DNA from: Bryobacterales bacterium
GTDB taxonomy: Bacteria; Acidobacteriota; Terriglobia; Bryobacterales; Bryobacteraceae
Reading direction: 5' to 3'
DNA: 9,077 bases
Assembly: GCA_003164075.1 (NCBI GenBank)
Contig: PLRZ01000596.1
Coordinates: forward strand, 1,540-10,616
In this document: one piece after another, positions 1 through 6,615 of the stretch
Layout: each line of letters opens with the position of its first letter
Position numbering within the stretch: the stretch's first letter is position 1
The notes under the pieces: model-generated
What the model saw: only the letters and a program-made list of their open reading frames with translations
Told to the model about the DNA's origin: nothing
The model's database searches: none
Translations under genes and position numbers: made by a program

Positions 1-2
1 AC

Positions 3-281
3 TTCAGCGCCAATCATCTGTTCCTCCTCTCACGGACGGAATACCAGAAGTGTGCGGTGTTCTTGTTGCGGGACCTCGACACGCAGCGCGTTTACCGGCT
101 CTATGACTTCACCAAAGCCCTGCTCCTCCGGCCCGGAGTGGCCTACTCGGTAGCGGGCAAGGTCAACAGCGCCGATAAGCTCTACCTCGTGCTCGAATCG
201 GTCCGGCTCGACACCAAGCACTCGCTGGCTTCCACTGCTCCTGTTCCTGCTGACGGCGCGGGAGGGTCGGGTATCGGCTAA
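3..281 (+). CDS. 3' end of an unrecognised protein (partial, runs off left edge)
   Basis: An open frame enters from the left edge and stops with TAA at 279-281, giving at least 92 residues. A GTG at 57 could be a start, but the frame is open upstream, so the true start is probably outside the window. The middle (VAYSVAGKVNSADKLYLVLESVRLD) has the alternating pattern of a small beta-rich domain; I recognise no family. The last 20 residues (STAPVPADGAGGSGIG) look different, and PADGAG resembles the 'PADGSG' turn of PD40 propeller blades. The end of this frame may therefore already be decayed kinase-propeller sequence joined to another gene. That is inference; the function is unknown. Confidence 0.35.
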   Translation, partial: FSANHLFLLSRTEYQKCAVFLLRDLDTQRVYRLYDFTKALLLRPGVAYSVAGKVNSADKLYLVLESVRLDTKHSLASTAPVPADGAGGSGIG

Positions 282-389
282 CCACCTCGGCTGTCCGTCA
301 TCGCGCAATTCCAGACGCTCACCACGTTCAATCACGTTGCGCGCCGCCGTATTCATGTGTCTCGCGCTCTCTCCCGGCGGCATTCCTAA

Positions 390-788
390 CGACAAAACCG
401 GCAATATTGCGGGTGTTCTATTCCGGCACTGACAATCTACGTCCGCCCATTTCCCGCGGGCAGCGGAGGAAAGTGGCAAATTTCGAGCGGAGGCGGATTC
501 TACGCTCTCTGGTCCAATAACGGCCGCGAGCTTTTCTACGAGACCAAACATAAACGCATCATGGTGGTGGATTACACCGTAGACGGCACTTCCTTCGTCA
601 CCGGCAAGCCGCGCCTGTGGTCCGACAAGCAACTTTTCTACTTCAGCACCTCCAATCTCGATATTGCCCCCGACGGCAAGCGTTTCGCTGTGTTCGCTCT
701 GCCCGAAGCAGCGCCCGGCGCGAAAGGCTCGGTGCACGTCACCATGCTGGAGAATTTCTTCGACGAGTTGAAGCGGAGAATTCCATGA
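390..788 (+). pseudogene. C-terminal remnant of a PD40/TolB-propeller Ser/Thr protein kinase
   Basis: From 432 the frame reads IYVRPFPAGSGGKWQISSGGG..LWSNNGRELFYE and ends DGKRFAVFALP..GSVHVTMLENFFDELKRRIP, then TGA at 786-788. This is the end of the multi-copy acidobacterial PknB-like kinases, whose cytoplasmic kinase domain is followed by a propeller of PD40 repeats. Only the last two or so blades are present, with no kinase domain upstream on this strand. The frame is closed at 387-389 (TAA). Homology seems to continue upstream in another frame: YSGTDN at 419-436 joins IYVRPF if one codon position is shifted, and a possible earlier piece (GYRLTTSAVRHR) lies near 269-304 in that same frame. 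It is a frameshifted, 5'-deleted remnant, not expected to act. Confidence 0.75.
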
Positions 789-873
789 TGCCGCGGCAAC
801 TGGTCCGAAGCGATCCCTGATGATGTGGTCCATTTCCACGTAGCGACCATTCGTCCACTAGCGCCAGATGCTC

Positions 874-990
874 TCAGTCCAAAGACGGGTCGTGCCCGTC
901 GCGGGCGCGGTAGACTTCACCATTCCCGCCCGCGTCGAGGAGAGCGAGGATTTCGTACGGGCTGAGTTTGTCGCCGGCAGAAAGGGGCAT
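874..990 (-). pseudogene. N-terminal remnant of a Ser/Thr protein kinase
   Basis: On the minus strand an ATG at 990-988 opens a 38-codon frame, MPLSAGDKLSPYEILALLDAGGNGEVYRARDGHDPSLD, ended by TGA at 876-874. The first 31 residues match the start of acidobacterial PknB-type kinases (M-L-x-G-x-L-G-P-Y-E-I-L, then the glycine-rich ATP loop G-x-G-G-x-G-x-V-Y-x-A-x-D). Homology stops right after YRARD, before the VAIK lysine, the catalytic HRD and the DFG motif. In the loop, D-A-G-G-N-G replaces the usual G-A-G-G-M-G. No Shine-Dalgarno is convincing. It faces away from the C-terminal remnant at 390-788, so the two cannot be one gene simply interrupted; either two kinases decayed here or an inversion split one. 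It is probably not translated usefully. Confidence 0.72.
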
Positions 991-1073
991 ATGCGCGATT
1001 CAGCCTAGTTTACTCGATCAGAAAGCGGATTGGGCCTGGATGACGGCGCATTCGGAAGTTTTCTGCCGGCGTC
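991..1073. other. Short spacer with no recognised feature
   Basis: This is the sequence upstream of the minus-strand kinase remnant and before the doubtful ORF at 1074. I see no promoter, ribosome binding site or RNA structure in it. Confidence 0.3.
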
Positions 1074-1340
1074 GTGGGCTCCATCGGCCCGGTCTTGGCG
1101 CTTGCGAAATCTTCAAAGCAATCGGACGGCCAGGACAGCGTAACGTTGAGTGCCACCGCTCAACGATACGCGCGTCTGCCAGTTCCAAGTCTGTGCCGGA
1201 TGACAACCCGAGTACCTACGGTCCCTCGGGAACGCCTTCTCGCACATATGGCGCGCTCGATGTTGTCGCGTGAGCAGCCGGCTCTTGAACCAAACGCCGA
1301 GAACGCGAAGAAGTTCTTGGACTGGCTCAAGGAGCAGTAG
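1074..1340 (+). CDS. Doubtful ORF, possibly the end of a decayed gene
   Basis: An 88-codon frame (first possible start ATG 1074) ends with TAG at 1338-1340. The first two thirds have no recognisable pattern. Only the end, ALEPNAENAKKFLDWLKEQ, looks protein-like and amphipathic, similar in style to the last helix of TPR-type proteins (LxPxNxxAxxxLxxL). There is no Shine-Dalgarno before the ATG. It may be the last codons of a gene whose 5' part has been lost, or chance. No function can be given. Confidence 0.2.
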   Translation: MGSIGPVLALAKSSKQSDGQDSVTLSATAQRYARLPVPSLCRMTTRVPTVPRERLLAHMARSMLSREQPALEPNAENAKKFLDWLKEQ

Positions 1341-1620
1341 CCTTACGATGCGATCCAGTATACACGCCAATCCTGTCCGATAACCGGCGATCAAGGTGCT
1401 GCCGCAGGGGTTCGCCGATGGCACCAGGCGCGTACCGCGCTTGACGTGTCGCCTCCACGATCTAGGGTCGAGGACACGTCCTCGTAACGTTTTTACCCCC
1501 CCTCGATGCGAAGTCGGCGGGGGAAGCAATACAAATTCGAGGAAAGCTCTCTGGAAAGAACCAGGCCGGCCCGGGTTGCTCGCCAGCCCCGTCGTCACGG
1601 CTCCAGCCCGACCTTGCGCC
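1341..1620. other. Gene-free stretch downstream of the redoxin gene
   Basis: Overlapping frames here lack family signatures and look like GC-rich chance ORFs. The one visible structure is a near-perfect palindrome at 1469-1484 (see the terminator entry). A run of eight C lies at about 1496-1503. There is no clear intrinsic terminator for the minus-strand gene that ends at 1621. Confidence 0.4.
1469..1495 (+). terminator. Weak candidate intrinsic terminator or palindrome
   Basis: CGAGGACACGTCCTCG folds as a 6-bp stem with a 4-base loop and is followed by TAACGTTTTTA. The short T tract lies five bases after the stem, later than in a canonical terminator, so it could be a weak plus-strand terminator or just a palindromic protein site. 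Confidence 0.25.
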
Positions 1621-2661
1621 TCATCGCGCCTTGCGCTGCAGCTCGGCAGGCGCCCGCTCGCGCTCCATCCCTTGGAACTGGAATCGCCACTCCACCGGTA
1701 CGGTCTCGGGAGGGTAGCATACCCGGTCGTCGCACGCCTGGTAGCGGAAAGCACCCTTCAGCACCAGTTCGCCGTTAGCATCCACCAGCGGCTTGAGCGT
1801 GGCCTCCTGGCCGAAGGTGATTTCGCGTGTCAGTCGAACTTTCCGGCGGTATATCAGCGCGGTTTCCTTGATGGCCTTCAGATACAGCTTTTCCGGCGCG
1901 GGGAACTGAACGGGCTGCAGTTTCGTCCCGCCAGCCGGGTCGATGTTCCACTCAACAGGGATATACCCTGCGACCCCGGGAGCATACACGTGCATGTGCG
2001 CCGACAGGTCGATGTCCAGGCTGAGCAGGATGCGGTGCCCGGGCATCGCAATGGGGGTGCTGGCGGCGGTCGTCAGGGCCGTGTGCTTGGCTGCTACTGT
2101 TGCGCTTGCCGACGCCACCGGTTCCCCGAAACGTCCCGCCAGGATCGCACTGGCCGAGATGCGCTCCCGCATGTCGTCCTCGAAATACTTGGCTACAACG
2201 CGGCCGTTGGCGTCGAGAACGTAAGTGCCGGGGTACGGAATCCCGTATTGAGAGCTCTCCGGCTTCACCGAGTCGTTCAGAATGCCGAATGCGCGGATGA
2301 TGTGTGAGTCCGGATCGGACAGCAGGGGGAAGGTGATCACCTTCCGGTCCGCGAAGTTCTTCAGCACGTCGACCGAATCGTAGCTGATGGCGGCCAGCCC
2401 GAGGCCGCGCTTCCGAACCATGCTGTAATCGCGTTCCAGCTCCACGAGCTGGGTTTTGCAGTAGGGTCACCAGTCAGCGGAGCGGAAGAAGGCCAGCAGG
2501 GCGCCCTTGGGGCCCATGATGGATCTGAGGGTCTGAGTCTTGCCGGTCTGGTCCGGTGCAGAGAACTCAGGAACCGTTTGCCCGATTTCCGGCCCGGTAC
2601 GAACCGCGCTCCAAGCCGCTATCGCGAACAGAGGCAGGGCGAATATTCGCTTGCTACGCAT
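1621..2661 (-). CDS. Predicted selenoprotein: secreted redoxin (UxxC) fused to a DsbD-alpha-like domain
   Basis: Read from ATG 2661-2659 to TGA 1623-1621, with the in-frame TGA at 2469-2467 as selenocysteine, this gives 346 residues. A signal peptide or N-terminal anchor spans about 1-22. An AhpC/TSA-type redoxin domain follows (about 24-175): PEFSAPDQTG, then FFRSADW-U65-PY-C68-KTQLVELE, then the cis-proline region YPGTYVLD (P144). A DsbD N-terminal-like domain occupies about 200-330 and ends YQACDDRVCYPPETVPVEW, with C310 and C315 as the likely redox pair. Relatives have Cys at position 65, and the frame continues after the TGA without any shift and with well conserved sequence. A suitable hairpin follows (separate entry). 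A good Shine-Dalgarno precedes the ATG. It probably acts outside the cytoplasm as a thiol/selenol oxidoreductase or peroxidase; its electron partner is unknown. Alternatives are a nonsense mutation or sequencing error (TGC to TGA). Read conventionally, the gene would be split into pieces at 2467-2661 and 1621-2445. Confidence 0.8.
2436..2452 (-). promoter_or_regulatory. Candidate bacterial SECIS hairpin
   Basis: On the minus-strand transcript CCAGCUC-GUG-GAGCUGG forms a perfect 7-bp stem with a 3-base loop. The stem begins 15 nt and the loop 22 nt after the UGA. A bacterial SECIS lies directly downstream of UGA inside the coding region, with the apical loop about 16-37 nt away and a G among its first two bases; all three hold here. 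SelB binding would recode the UGA. Caution: the hairpin is largely made by the codons for QLVEL, so a Cys homologue with the same codon choice could form it too. Confidence 0.6.
2467..2469 (-). other. In-frame UGA predicted to encode selenocysteine (residue 65)
   Basis: The codon falls at the first position of W-C-P-Y-C, the attacking residue of the redoxin fold, with the resolving Cys (TGC, 2460-2458) three codons later. Cys/Sec exchange at this position is the usual signature of bacterial redox selenoproteins. Confidence 0.75.
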
Positions 2662-2667
2662 CGGCGC

Positions 2668-2675
2668 CTTCCTTT
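2668..2675 (-). promoter_or_regulatory. Ribosome binding site of the predicted selenoprotein
   Basis: On the minus strand AAGGAAGG lies 6 nt before the ATG at 2661. This strong Shine-Dalgarno supports that start and hence the reading of 1621-2661 as one gene beginning upstream of the TGA. Confidence 0.7.
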
Positions 2676-2681
2676 TAGCGT

Positions 2682-2687
2682 ATTGTA
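2682..2687 (-). promoter_or_regulatory. Possible -10 box (TACAAT) for the selenoprotein gene
   Basis: TACAAT on the minus strand lies about 20 nt before the ATG, which would leave a very short leader. The hexamer at the -35 distance (about TATTCC) is poor, so this is a weak candidate. Confidence 0.25.
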
Positions 2688-3044
2688 TCGCGCCGCAGAG
2701 CGTCGGAATAGGGACTTTAAGAGCTATTTATCATTGTGGCCGCGCAGCCGCATCCACGCATTTCACCGCCAGATTTATTCCCCCCACCGTTCCACCAACT
2801 CCGCCACCCCGCCCGCCCCCCTTTCACTGGGCAGGTAAGCCAGAGGCGTCGCAGACACTACGCCAGGTAAAGGGTGGACATGTGTTCATGCAGGAACTGA
2901 CCGACTAAACCATCGAAATGCGCGCAGGGCGATAATGGGTCTTGGACCTAAACTCATCAACGGACTCGCCAGCACCTTCCCCGCCTTCCCGGGGCTCCGG
3001 CGTGGAAGGTAGAGTCACTCCGCTTCCGTTCGACTCGCAATACG
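2688..3044. other. Divergent intergenic region
   Basis: This region separates the minus-strand redoxin gene from the plus-strand chloride transporter. It has a pyrimidine-rich, strongly C-biased tract at about 2778-2822. GATAAT at 2931-2936 could be a -10 element for the downstream genes, but no matching -35 is visible. Just before the ATG at 3045 no Shine-Dalgarno can be seen. No tRNA or small gene was found. Confidence 0.4.
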
Positions 3045-4817
3045 ATGGATAGCAACCAGCGATCATCATGGGCTGCCAAGGCGCGCCGGTATCTGGAAAG
3101 ATTTCGGCAAAACGAAGACCAGCTGTCGCTGGTTCTCAGCCTGATAATCGGCGGGCTGGTTGGCCTGGTGGTAGTAGCGTTCATCCTGCTCACCGGACGG
3201 CTCGCAGCCCGCATGTATCCGGCGGGAGGATCGGGGTGGCGGCGAGTCCTGGTTCCCGTGCTTGGCTCACTCGGCACCGGCTATCTGCTGTGGCGCTATT
3301 TCCCGTTCGCGCGGGGCAGCGGAATCCCGCAAACTAAGTTTGCACTCTTCATCGACGACGGGCGAATCTTGTTTCGAACCGTGCTGGGGAAGTTCTTTTG
3401 CTGCTCGGCCTCGCTGGCCAGCGGCATCGCGCTCGGGCGTGAAGGACCATCCGTGCAAGTGGGGGCGGGCATCGCCTCGGTAATCGCCCGCAACCTGGGA
3501 CTCAGTCCGCGACAGGTGAAGGCGCTGGTGCCGGCAGGTTGCGCCGCAGCACTAGCGGCCGCTTTCAATACGCCGATCGCGGCGGTCATGTTCTCGCTCG
3601 AAGAGATCATGGGCGATCTGCACGCCTCGGTGCTAGGTTCTGTCGTCATCAGCTCGGCAACCTCCTGGATGGTCTTACACCTGGTTCTGGGCGACGATCC
3701 GCTGTTCCACGTTGCCGCTTATAAAGCGGTCCATCCGGCGGAATTCCTTGTTTATGCGGTGCTCGGTGTAGTGGGTGGGCTGGGATCGGTTTGTTTTGTC
3801 AAACTTCTGCTGGGACTTCGCGCGTGGTTCATGCGCTTGCCCAAAACGACAGCTTGGTTTCAGCCGGTTGTGGGCGGCCTGACAGTCGGGCTGATGGGCT
3901 ACTTCGTACCCGAAGTGTTGGGCGTTGGCTATAACCACGTCGAAAAAGTGTTGAACGGCGACATTGTTCTGAAGGTCGTCGTCCTGCTGGCGGTGCTCAA
4001 GATCGTTGCGACCGCGGTCTGCTATGCGTCCGGCAACGCCGGCGGCATCTTCGGTCCGGCTCTCTTCATCGGCGCGATGATGGGGGCGACGGTCGGCGGC
4101 GTCGCTCATTCGCTGTTCCCCCACTACACGGCCGGTGCGGGCGCGTATGCACTGGTGGGCATGGGGACCGCGTTCGCGGGGATCGTGCGTACGCCGCTGA
4201 CGTCGGTGTTTATGATTTTCGAGATCACGCGCGATTATACGATCATCGTTCCGCTGATGATCTCCAACATGATCGCGTACTACATTTCGTACAAGCTGCA
4301 GCCGGAGTCTATCTATGACGCACTGGCCCAACAGGAGGGCGTGCGATTGCCCCATGCCCATTCCCGTTCCCGAGCCGAGCGGATTGAGGTTCGCCAGGTA
4401 ATGCGTTCGGCGCCCGTGGTGCTATCGCCCGACCTACCGATTGCGGTTGTTCTCGATCAAACCAATGACAGCGCGTTCGACGCCTGGCCCGTCGCCGACG
4501 AGCAAGGGCTATTGGGGATGGTGCGGAGCAGCGAACTTGAACAAGCCGCGGACGACGGAGCTTCCAATCAGAGCGTGGGGGAGCTTCTCCGCGAAGCTTC
4601 CTGGAGCGGGCAGACCGTCGTTGGCGACCCTCCGCACGTTTATCCCGACCACAGCCTGAGCGTGGCGCTCGAACGCATGGGAAACACCGGGCTGAATGTT
4701 CTGCCGGTGGTCAGCCGCGCAAACGTGCGGCATTTGATCGGGATGGTTGCCCTGGACGATGTCCTCGACGCGTACGGCGTGGCGAGACGGCCCGGGCCGA
4801 AGGGGAGAAAGCGCTGA
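3045..4817 (+). CDS. ClC-family chloride/proton exchanger with C-terminal CBS pair
   Basis: This 590-residue membrane protein has all the ClC selectivity signatures in order: GSGIPQ (91-96), GREGPSVQ (131-138) with the gating glutamate E133, FNTPIAAVMFSLEE (174-187), and GGIFGPAL (333-340). E187 corresponds to the internal proton glutamate (E203 of E. coli ClcA), and Y424 to the chloride-coordinating tyrosine near the end of the membrane part (ESIYDAL). Keeping both glutamates points to a 2Cl-/H+ antiporter, not a channel. Multiple hydrophobic helices span about 28-415. The cytosolic tail carries two CBS domains (about 446-500 and 512-578), a module that often senses adenine nucleotides; E. 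coli ClcA lacks it. The ATG start has no clear Shine-Dalgarno. The stop overlaps the next start (TGATG), so it is the first gene of a coupled pair. Family assignment is secure; physiological role (chloride, pH or acid response) is inferred. Confidence 0.93.
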   Translation: MDSNQRSSWAAKARRYLERFRQNEDQLSLVLSLIIGGLVGLVVVAFILLTGRLAARMYPAGGSGWRRVLVPVLGSLGTGYLLWRYFPFARGSGIPQTKFALFIDDGRILFRTVLGKFFCCSASLASGIALGREGPSVQVGAGIASVIARNLGLSPRQVKALVPAGCAAALAAAFNTPIAAVMFSLEEIMGDLHASVLGSVVISSATSWMVLHLVLGDDPLFHVAAYKAVHPAEFLVYAVLGVVGGLGSVCFVKLLLGLRAWFMRLPKTTAWFQPVVGGLTVGLMGYFVPEVLGVGYNHVEKVLNGDIVLKVVVLLAVLKIVATAVCYASGNAGGIFGPALFIGAMMGATVGGVAHSLFPHYTAGAGAYALVGMGTAFAGIVRTPLTSVFMIFEITRDYTIIVPLMISNMIAYYISYKLQPESIYDALAQQEGVRLPHAHSRSRAERIEVRQVMRSAPVVLSPDLPIAVVLDQTNDSAFDAWPVADEQGLLGMVRSSELEQAADDGASNQSVGELLREASWSGQTVVGDPPHVYPDHSLSVALERMGNTGLNVLPVVSRANVRHLIGMVALDDVLDAYGVARRPGPKGRKR

Positions 4818-5923
4818 TGGCCGCACCCTTTGCCGGACGATCTTTTCTGGGAACAGTGGCCCTGGTCTTCCTGGCGATCGCGATCCTTTCTGCGGTCGAT
4901 ATGTTTCTAGCCGGGCTGGAGCGGAAGGAGACCCGGATTGAGGCGGCACATTTGTTCGCCCAGGGGCGTGACCTGATGCAGCGGGGAAAGAAAACCGAGG
5001 CGATTGAACGCATTCAGGACGCGCTGGCGAGCGACCGCGGGAATCACGACTATCTCAGGACGCTGGCACAGGCGCAATTCGAGGCCGGGAAGACTGCCGA
5101 CGCCGAATCGACTATTGAGGAGTTGCTGCAGACTGATTCCACCGACGGTCTCGCCACTTTGATCATGGGCCGCATCCTCGCAAAGGAAGGGCAATTCCCG
5201 GAGGCGATTTCCTATTTTCGCCGCGCCATCTATGGCCACTGGAACGGGGACGCCGCGGGGAACCGGCTCCGTGCGAGGTTCGAATTGATCGATCTTCTGG
5301 CGCGGCGTAACTCCAAAGAGGAGCTGCTCGCCGAATTACTGCCCGTTCAGGATCAGGCTCCTCGCGACTTGAATACACAGATACGGCTGGGGCGGCTGTT
5401 CCTACTGGCGGGGTCTGCTGGCCGGGCCGCCGCGGTTTTTCGTGGGGTCCTCCGTAATGTACCTGCGAACGCGGACGCATACGCCGGCCTCGGCGAGGCG
5501 GAGTTTGCCCGAGGCGACTATCGCGCGGCACAGCGGGACTTCCAGTCTGCGCTGCGGTTGGCTCCCGTTGACCAGACCACCCGGCAACGCCTCGACGTCT
5601 GCAACGAACTGCTCATGCTTGATCCCACGGTGAGAGGCCTGGGCCCGGCGGAGCGTTTTCACCGGAGCCTCAAACTTCTTGATCTTACGCTGGATCAGAC
5701 GAGGCCATGCATCGGTCAAAACCCGTCGTTCCAATTGCAGCAATTCTTCGACCAGGCCGGGAAGACGCTCGAAGCGCGTGTGAGCGCCGCCCACCAGAGC
5801 GAAGCGTCCGAAGCCAATCTGGACCTTGCCGAACAGCTCTGGCAGGCTCGCAGGCAGGAATGCACGCCGCCTCCGGCCACGGACAGTCCGCTGGCGTTGG
5901 TACTGGCGAGATTGGCTCAGTGA
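4817..5923 (+). CDS. Membrane-anchored tetratricopeptide-repeat protein
   Basis: This 368-residue protein has a single N-terminal hydrophobic helix at about 10-34 (FLGTVALVFLAIAILSAVDMFLAGL) and no cysteine-type lipobox. TPR-like helical pairs follow, with A-x-F/Y and P/D-turn spacing, at about 43-145 and again at about 185-258; examples are AEAxLxAKEGQFPEAISYFRRAI-like and AYAGLGEAEFARGDYRAAQRDFQSALRLAP. The last 110 residues are helical without clear repeats and end in a Pro-rich QECTPPPATDSP segment. Its ATG overlaps the transporter stop by one base, and GGGGAG lies about 9 nt upstream, so it is translationally coupled to the ClC gene. TPRs are protein-binding scaffolds; a partner role for the transporter is inferred from coupling alone. 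No enzymatic motif is visible. Confidence 0.85.
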   Translation: MAAPFAGRSFLGTVALVFLAIAILSAVDMFLAGLERKETRIEAAHLFAQGRDLMQRGKKTEAIERIQDALASDRGNHDYLRTLAQAQFEAGKTADAESTIEELLQTDSTDGLATLIMGRILAKEGQFPEAISYFRRAIYGHWNGDAAGNRLRARFELIDLLARRNSKEELLAELLPVQDQAPRDLNTQIRLGRLFLLAGSAGRAAAVFRGVLRNVPANADAYAGLGEAEFARGDYRAAQRDFQSALRLAPVDQTTRQRLDVCNELLMLDPTVRGLGPAERFHRSLKLLDLTLDQTRPCIGQNPSFQLQQFFDQAGKTLEARVSAAHQSEASEANLDLAEQLWQARRQECTPPPATDSPLALVLARLAQ

Positions 5924-6073
5924 ATCAGCGTCAGCCCGTCGACGAGTTCCTTCGACGCACGTAAACCGCTACGGCCTCTTCCGCAATGGCCCACACACAC
6001 AGCGGCTACTTCCCGCCGTGCCTCAATTTCGTGCCCGGGTGCAAATGGTCCTTTTCGAGAGCACAATGAAGGC
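5924..6073. other. Spacer between the TPR gene and the cobalamin adenosyltransferase remnant
   Basis: I see no hairpin with a T tract and no small gene here. Just before the next ATG the sequence is ATGAAGGC, with only a weak, badly spaced Shine-Dalgarno. Confidence 0.35.
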
Positions 6074-6313
6074 ATGAGCGACCAGACCTTCAACGCCTCC
6101 CGTATCAACATCGACCGCGTCTATACGCGCCGCGGCGACCAGGGCGAAACCAGCCTGGTAGGCGGCCATCGAGTGGCCAAAGACGGTGCCCGCATCAAGG
6201 CTTATGGCGTCGTCGAAGAGCTGAATGATGACCTTCGTGGCCAAGCGACGCGGAGCTGCGCCAGCACGCCGCCGCGCCGATTCGCACTGCGTGGTTCCAG
6301 CGGATGGGCTTGA
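6074..6313 (+). pseudogene. Truncated PduO-type ATP:cob(I)alamin adenosyltransferase
   Basis: The first 51 residues (MSDQTFNASRINIDRVYTRRGDQGETSLVGGHRVAKDGARIKAYGVVEELN) match the N-terminus of PduO-family corrinoid adenosyltransferases: YTRxGDxGxTSLxGGxRVxKdxxRxxAYGxVdELN, with R40 in the expected nucleotide-binding stretch. The enzyme transfers adenosyl from ATP to cob(I)alamin and is normally about 180-190 residues. Homology stops abruptly after ELN (about base 6226). The remaining 28 codons are unrelated and end at TGA 6311-6313. The conserved C-terminal helices and active-site arginine region are not found in any frame downstream. The canonical DELN is EELN here. The gene is a 5' fragment, likely non-functional; an intact copy may exist elsewhere. 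Confidence 0.8.
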
Positions 6314-6326
6314 CCATGGGCCAGTC

Positions 6327-6411
6327 GCGCGAGACCTTCGCGTCTGCAATTCGCGCAACTGGCGGATCAGCGCCGGACCACACTCGATTTTCGCGGCGCG
6401 GTTGAAATTCG
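6327..6411. repeat. Diverged direct repeat, copy 1
   Basis: Aligned by eye to 6472-6557 with a few one- or two-base gaps. The best block is GCCGG-CCACA-TCGATT-TCGCGGCGC at 6372-6399 versus 6516-6542, preceded by GCAAT..CGCG..CTGGCG in both copies. Overall similarity is clearly above chance but has not been computed. Confidence 0.5.
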
Positions 6412-6471
6412 CGAATGACTCCGCAGACGACCGGAAGTAAGGGAGACCCTCCCTCTCTCGGAGAAGAGTAG

Positions 6472-6557
6472 GCGCGGAGATGTGCGTCCCGGCAATCGCG
6501 GACCTGGCGCTCGGTGCCGGCCCACATTCGATTTCGCGGCGCCCGCCGTAAGGAATT
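6472..6557. repeat. Diverged direct repeat, copy 2
   Basis: This is the partner of 6327-6411 in the same orientation, offset by about 145 bp. It lacks one T in the central GATTT and diverges after GCGGCGC. Confidence 0.5.
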
Positions 6558-6615
6558 CGTCGTATACGCCGCCGGACCTGCTGCGGATAAACTAGATTGA
6601 GAAACGGAGACCGAC

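Larger units (their letters stand above)
6314..6615. other. Gene-free stretch with a diverged duplication
   Basis: No frame on either strand shows a family signature. The visible structure is a diverged direct repeat (about 6327-6411 and 6472-6557, separate entry). At 6606-6609 GGAG is the ribosome binding site of the next gene, 6 nt before its GTG. Confidence 0.45.

Noticed and set aside
30..839. Minus-strand ORF of 269 codons across the left end.
   Set aside because: The plus strand carries the recognisable propeller-kinase motifs in this interval; the minus-strand product has no family pattern.
1396..2307. Plus-strand ORF of 303 codons opposite the redoxin gene.
   Set aside because: It is antisense to a gene with clear domain motifs and its Arg/Pro-rich product has no motif; a GC-rich shadow frame.
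2467..2469. Reading the TGA as an ordinary nonsense mutation making the redoxin gene a pseudogene.
   Set aside because: Not excluded, but less likely: the stop sits exactly at the catalytic Cys, both halves are intact and in the same frame, and a fitting SECIS-like hairpin follows.
2775..2825. On the minus strand GGTGGCGGAGTTGGTGGAACGGTGG resembles the D-arm region of a leucine-type tRNA.
   Set aside because: No anticodon stem, T-arm (GTTCGA) or matching acceptor strand follows; the tract is simply G-rich.
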